Of a stretch of DNA of 64,000 bases, positions 60,204 to 64,000 are shown one piece after another. Origin of the DNA: Spiroplasma endosymbiont of Cantharis nigra (GTDB lineage Bacteria > Bacillota_I > Bacilli_A > Mycoplasmatales > Mycoplasmataceae); NCBI RefSeq assembly GCF_964019925.1, contig NZ_OZ026470.1, positions 372,001-436,000 on the forward strand. The letters are read 5' to 3'. A model generated the notes under the pieces. That model worked only from the letters and a program-made list of their open reading frames with translations. It ran no database searches and had not been told where the DNA came from. Position 1 is the first letter of the stretch, and every line of letters starts with the position of its first letter. The position numbers were made by a program, and so were the translations under genes.

Positions 60204-61433
60204 ATGAAAATGAATCCAATAATTGAAGAATCATTAAAAAATGAATTAAAGCGTCAACAAAGTCATATTGAATTAATTGCATCAGAAAACTATGTTTCGG
60301 AAGCAATTTTAAAATTAAATGGTTCTGTTTTAACAAATAAATATGCTGAGGGTTATCCTGGTAAAAGATATTATGGTGGGTGTCGCTATATTGATGAAAT
60401 AGAATCTTATGGAATAGAATTAGCAAAAAAAATATTTAAAGCTGATCATGCAAATATTCAACCACATTCTGGAAGTCAAGCTAATGAAGCAGCTTATAGA
60501 ACTTTGATAAAACCTGGTGATACTGTACTTTCAATGAGTTTGGATGCTGGTGGTCATTTAACACATGGTTATCCTATAAACTTTTCTGGACAATTATATA
60601 ACTTTGTTTTTTATAAAGTTAATAAGAAAACAGAAGAAATTGATTTTAAAGAAATTAGCGATTTAGCAAAAAAACATAAACCAAAATTAATTCTTGCAGG
60701 AGCAAGTAGTTATACAAAAATTATTGATTTTAAAAAATTTAAAGAAATTGCAGATAGTATTGGAGCTTATTTTATGGTTGATATGGCTCACATTGCAGGA
60801 CTTGTAGCAGGTGGAGTTCATCCAAATCCTTGTGAATATGCAGATGTTGTAACAACAACAACTCACAAAACTTTAAGAGGAGCTAGAGGGGGGTTAATTC
60901 TTTGTAAGGCTAAATTTGCAAAGAAACTTGACTCAACAGTTTTTCCTGGAGTGCAAGGAGGACCTTTAGAAAATCAAATAGCAGGTAAAACCCAAGCCTT
61001 ATTTGAAGCTGATAGTCAAGAATTTAAAGAATATGCAAATCAAGTTGTAATTAATGCAAAAAAATTAGCAAAAACTTTAAGTAAAAATGGGCTAAGATTA
61101 GTAGCTAATGGGACAGAAAATCATACAGTAATTGTTGAAGTTAAAGATTCAATTGGAATTACTGGAAAAGAAGCTGAAAGTATTTTAGAAGCAATTGGTA
61201 TAGTTTCAAATAAAAATATGATTCCATTTGATCAAGAAAAACCAGTGCATGCTTCTGGAATAAGATTAGGAACTCCAGCAATGACTACAAGGGGTTTTAA
61301 AGAAGAAGAATTTGAACAAGTTGGCAATATTATTGCAAGTATTTTAAAAGACCATAGTGAAGAAAATTTAAAAGAGTTAAGTAAACAAGTTAAAGATTTA
61401 TGTGATAAATTTCCAATATATGAAAATTTATAA
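60204..61433 (+). CDS. glyA: Serine hydroxymethyltransferase
   Basis: This 409-residue PLP enzyme interconverts serine and glycine and loads tetrahydrofolate. It shows [25 protein letters not shown], the PLP-binding [17 protein letters not shown] and the Schiff-base Lys in [14 protein letters not shown] (K222), plus [12 protein letters not shown]. Length is normal. The ATG at 60204 has AAGGAG 8 nt upstream; an in-frame ATG at 60141 lacks one. It is a single gene ended by a terminator. Confidence 0.96.
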   Translation: MKMNPIIEESLKNELKRQQSHIELIASENYVSEAILKLNGSVLTNKYAEGYPGKRYYGGCRYIDEIESYGIELAKKIFKADHANIQPHSGSQANEAAYRTLIKPGDTVLSMSLDAGGHLTHGYPINFSGQLYNFVFYKVNKKTEEIDFKEISDLAKKHKPKLILAGASSYTKIIDFKKFKEIADSIGAYFMVDMAHIAGLVAGGVHPNPCEYADVVTTTTHKTLRGARGGLILCKAKFAKKLDSTVFPGVQGGPLENQIAGKTQALFEADSQEFKEYANQVVINAKKLAKTLSKNGLRLVANGTENHTVIVEVKDSIGITGKEAESILEAIGIVSNKNMIPFDQEKPVHASGIRLGTPAMTTRGFKEEEFEQVGNIIASILKDHSEENLKELSKQVKDLCDKFPIYENL

Positions 61434-61483
61434 TATTAATGTCTTTTTACTTGAAACTTTGCTAAAAAAGCAACAAATTTATT

Positions 61484-61513
61484 AAAAAGAAGCAATTTAA
61501 TTGCTTTTTTTTA
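61484..61513 (+). terminator. Rho-independent terminator
   Basis: AAGCAA-TTTAA-TTGCTT with a long T tail ends glyA. Confidence 0.75.
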
Positions 61514-61553
61514 ATAAAGATAAGTATAATATTAATAGTAAGGAATGAAAAAA

Positions 61554-62837
61554 ATGAAAACATTAATTAAATCATTAAAATTTAGTGGTTATAAAGCATT
61601 TGAAAAAGAAGTATTAATTAATTTTGAAACAAATAAAAACAAATATAATTTTAAAGAATCAGTAAGAGACTTTAAAACTCAAGATGGTGTTTTTCATTAT
61701 AATAATCATTTAGGTTTTATTGGACCTAATGCTTCTGGTAAAACATCAATATTAACAATTTTAAAACTATATAGAGTTTTTTTAGAACAAGGTGTCAATG
61801 GTCTTAAAAGTGGATTATTTAATCCATTTACTGGAAATTTAGATCCAATTACTGTTGCATTAAATAAACATGATTTTAATAAAAATAGTGATTATTTAAA
61901 AATTGAATTAGAGTTAGTTAATGAAGAATTTATTATTAAGCATCAAATTAAAATTAAAAATAACTTTAAATTTAGTGAAGAAGTTGATATTAAAAAAACT
62001 AAAAATAAAAATATGATTTGAGAAAATATTTTTAAAAAAGAATTTGATGATGATATTGATTTTATTAGTTATTCAAATTTCATTAACTCAAGTTCAAATA
62101 ATAATATAGCGAAATTAGAAAAAAAAGAAGAAACAAAAAAAATTGCAGATTCGCTTAAAAATTTAATGAATGGAATAATCTTTTTTACATCACAGATATC
62201 ATCGATATTTTGAATTAATGAGTTTACAGATTTCTTATTTAGTAATGAAGCAAATGATGAAATTATAAATAAAATGAAAAATTTTATTGAAGTAGTAGCT
62301 AAAAATATTGATTCCAAAATTAAAGGTGTAGAAATAAAGAGAGTAATTCAAAATCAAACTAAAACTTTTGCTTTTGATTTTATTTTAAATGATAATCAAT
62401 TAATACCTTATTATGCAATATCAGAAGGTACTTGAAAAATTATTGGAATGTTTGTTAGGTTATATTTATTAAAATTAAATAAGAGAAACTATTGATACTT
62501 TTTATTTGATGAAATAGATAATTCTTGACATCCAAATTTAACAAGAATTTTCTTAAGACTAATAAAGTCTAATTTATTTGAAAATACAGTATTTTTATTA
62601 ACATTTCATAATCCATATATTGCAGAAGAAATTAGGCAAGATAGTTTATATTTAATTCTTCAAAATCAGGAAGTATCAAATTGAATTGATCAAATAAAAA
62701 TTTTTAATGAGGGTAAAAATAATAAAACACTTAGATTATCAACTAATTTTGCAAATAAATATTTGGATGAAGTTATTTGTTCTGGTCCTGAAAACTTTAA
62801 AGCTGATACAATTTTTGAATTATTTGATAAGGAATAA
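61554..62837 (+). CDS. AAA-family ATPase, RloA/OLD-like
   Basis: This 427-residue ABC/SMC-type ATPase has an N-terminal FSGYKAFEKEVLINF (typical of RecF/OLD-like heads), Walker A GFIGPNASGKTS (57-64), and a C-terminal YYAISEGTWKII (signature-like) followed by Walker B YWYFLFDEIDNSWHP and the H-region LLTFHNPY. No nuclease domain is fused. A TOPRIM-like gene follows within 10 nt. This pairing is known from RloA/RloB and other two-gene defence systems. I chose the ATG at 61554, 9 nt after AAGGA; an in-frame ATG at 61545 sits directly on that site. Confidence 0.85.
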
Positions 62838-62845
62838 AATTGATT

Positions 62846-63409
62846 ATGCTTTTAATTATATGCTTTGAATCATATGAACCAGTTACAGAAAAAAATGTTT
62901 TTAATAAATTAAGACAAAAAGATGAAATTTTAGAAAAACTTGATTGAAAAGATGTTATTTTTCATTCATTTCAATTAAAAGATTATCAAAATGAAAAGGT
63001 TATTGATAGACTAAAAACTAGTCTTTTCTCAATACCACATTATGCAAAACCTAAAAAATTTAATCGTGTTTTATTATTACTAGACAATGATGTTAAAGAA
63101 ATAATAAATAAATTTTTATTATTGAAGTCAAAAATAATTAAGAGTTTAGAAGAATTATTTATTAAAGCAAAGGGAAATATTCATCATATAAATATACCTG
63201 AAAATCAAAGTTTTGAGTATTTTTTATCACTTTTTTGTCAAGATAAAAAAATAGATTTTTCTAAGAAGGTTTGAGAAACTCATAAATCTAGTTCCTCTAA
63301 TATTCCAGACAAAATATGAACTATGGAAAGATTAGATATTTTTGAAAAGAATTTAAAAAAATATAGTAAGGATACAAATTGAAGATTAATATTTAAAAAT
63401 GAGAAATAA
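62846..63409 (+). CDS. RloB-like TOPRIM-type protein (putative effector nuclease)
   Basis: This 187-residue protein is small and soluble. The N-terminus has an acidic TOPRIM-like motif (CFESYEPVTEKNVF), then RVLLLLDNDVK with the D-x-D pair (D80, D82), and further PENQSFEYFLSLF, resembling the NPSFEYWLLLHF-like segment of RloB. A TTG at 62840 with AAGGA 6 nt before it is a possible alternative start. It is probably co-expressed with the ATPase upstream. Assignment rests on motif likeness, so it could be another TOPRIM family. Confidence 0.65.
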
Positions 63410-63410
63410 T

Positions 63411-63443
63411 TTTATCAAATATAATATTTGATAAAATTTTTTT
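63411..63443 (+). terminator. Rho-independent terminator
   Basis: TTTATCAAATAT/ATATTTGATAAA is a long perfect dyad, followed by TTTTTTT. It ends the ATPase/TOPRIM pair. Confidence 0.85.
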
Positions 63444-63463
63444 ATATTTTTGTTATAATTTTA

Positions 63464-63469
63464 TATATA
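63464..63469 (+). promoter_or_regulatory. Extended -10 promoter element
   Basis: TGTTATAAT (TG-N-TATAAT) lies 27 nt before the start codon of the cation ATPase. Confidence 0.6.
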
Positions 63470-63495
63470 AATATAAAAAAGAAGTGGAAACAAAT

Positions 63496-64000
63496 ATGGA
63501 TGAAAATCTCTTAAGTTCTGATAAGGAACTTGAAAAAAAATTAGAAACAAATATCAAAAAGGGTTTAACTACTGAAGAAGTTTTAGAAAAACAACAAAAG
63601 TTTGGGAAAAATGAACTTCCAAAAGGTAAAATTACACCTTGATATTTAATATTTTTAAAAACTCTAGTAGAGCCAATTTTATTAGTATTAATGGGTGCTG
63701 CAGTTATTTCAATTATTGCACCAATAATATCTAATAAGGGTCACATTGAAGCATCTGAATTTATTGATGCAATTGTTATTTTTTCAATTGTTTTAATTGA
63801 TGCTATTTTAGAAACGGTACAAACAATTAAAGCACGAAAGTCAATGGATGCTTTGAAATCACTTTCTAAACCAAAAACCGTTGTTATTAGAAATGATATG
63901 CAACAAGAAATTGATGCATCAGAATTAGTACCAGGTGATATTGTTGTTTTAGAAGCTGGTAAATATGTGCCAGCAGAGTTAAGAATTATTGAAGCAAATG
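63496..64000 (+). CDS. P-type cation-transporting ATPase (3' partial)
   Basis: The first 168 residues of a P2-type ATPase are present and the gene runs off the window. It shows the N-terminal cation-ATPase domain (KGLTTEEVLEKQQKFGKNELP), two membrane helices (LVEPILLVLMGAAVISII and FIDAIVIFSIVLIDAI), then KSLSKPKTVVIR and ELVPGDIVVLEAGKYVPAELR, the conserved actuator-domain start. This type pumps calcium or other cations. GAAGTGG precedes the ATG. Confidence 0.93.

Overview
The window comes from a mollicute of the Spiroplasma/Mesoplasma/Entomoplasma type. The DNA is extremely AT-rich and TGA must be read as tryptophan in nearly every gene. There are many phosphotransferase (PTS) sugar permeases, RpiR-type regulators and phospho-sugar hydrolases. 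All coordinates below use genetic code 4. I saw no tRNA, rRNA, CRISPR array or replication origin.

Layout. 0-7.3 kb: end of a dual-specificity phosphatase, an AEC-type organic acid permease with a D-2-hydroxyacid dehydrogenase, an IS3-family insertion sequence with near-perfect terminal repeats, an RNA-like terminated stretch, small unknown genes and the GTPase engB. 7.4-10.2 kb: a three-gene unit (ADP-ribosylglycohydrolase, PfkB kinase, PnuC transporter) that looks like nucleoside or NAD-precursor salvage. 10.3-13.0 kb: three consecutive frameshifted genes (nitroreductase, HAD phosphatase, manA). 13.1-20.5 kb: a fructose-family PTS, then an RpiR regulator, a beta-glucoside-type PTS and a 6-phospho-beta-glucosidase. 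20.5-24.5 kb: a divergent RpiR regulator, a glucose-family PTS, a pentose/hexose-phosphate 3-epimerase and RpiB; together these can convert allose to fructose-6-phosphate. 24.6-27.2 kb: an ABC exporter and a short-chain dehydrogenase. 27.8-34.5 kb: two EIIBC permeases, a GntR regulator, a GH32 hydrolase and a fructokinase (sucrose-type use). 34.5-42.1 kb: an acetyltransferase, then a sulfatase locus made of a formylglycine-generating enzyme, a TauE/SafE-type exporter, a cytoplasmic Cys-type sulfatase, a PTS permease and a ROK protein. 42.4-45.0 kb: the anaerobic ribonucleotide reductase nrdDG. 45.1-60.1 kb: two RpiR regulators, three GH1 phospho-glycosidases, three paralogous EIIABC permeases (one broken) and a ruined ROK gene. 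60.2-64 kb: glyA, an AAA ATPase plus TOPRIM-like protein pair resembling RloA/RloB, and the start of a P-type cation ATPase.

How the genes work together. Most of the window is a carbohydrate-acquisition island. PTS permeases import and phosphorylate sugars or glycosides. Cytoplasmic GH1, GH32 or sulfatase enzymes open the phosphorylated products, and isomerases or kinases pass them to glycolysis. Local RpiR and GntR proteins probably control each unit. The most unusual proposals are an intracellular sulfo-sugar route (sulfatase + its FGly maturase + exporter + PTS), a PTS-based allose route, and a two-gene RloAB-like defence module. Decay is also visible: homopolymer frameshifts, EIIA domains that have lost their phospho-histidine, and pseudogenes.
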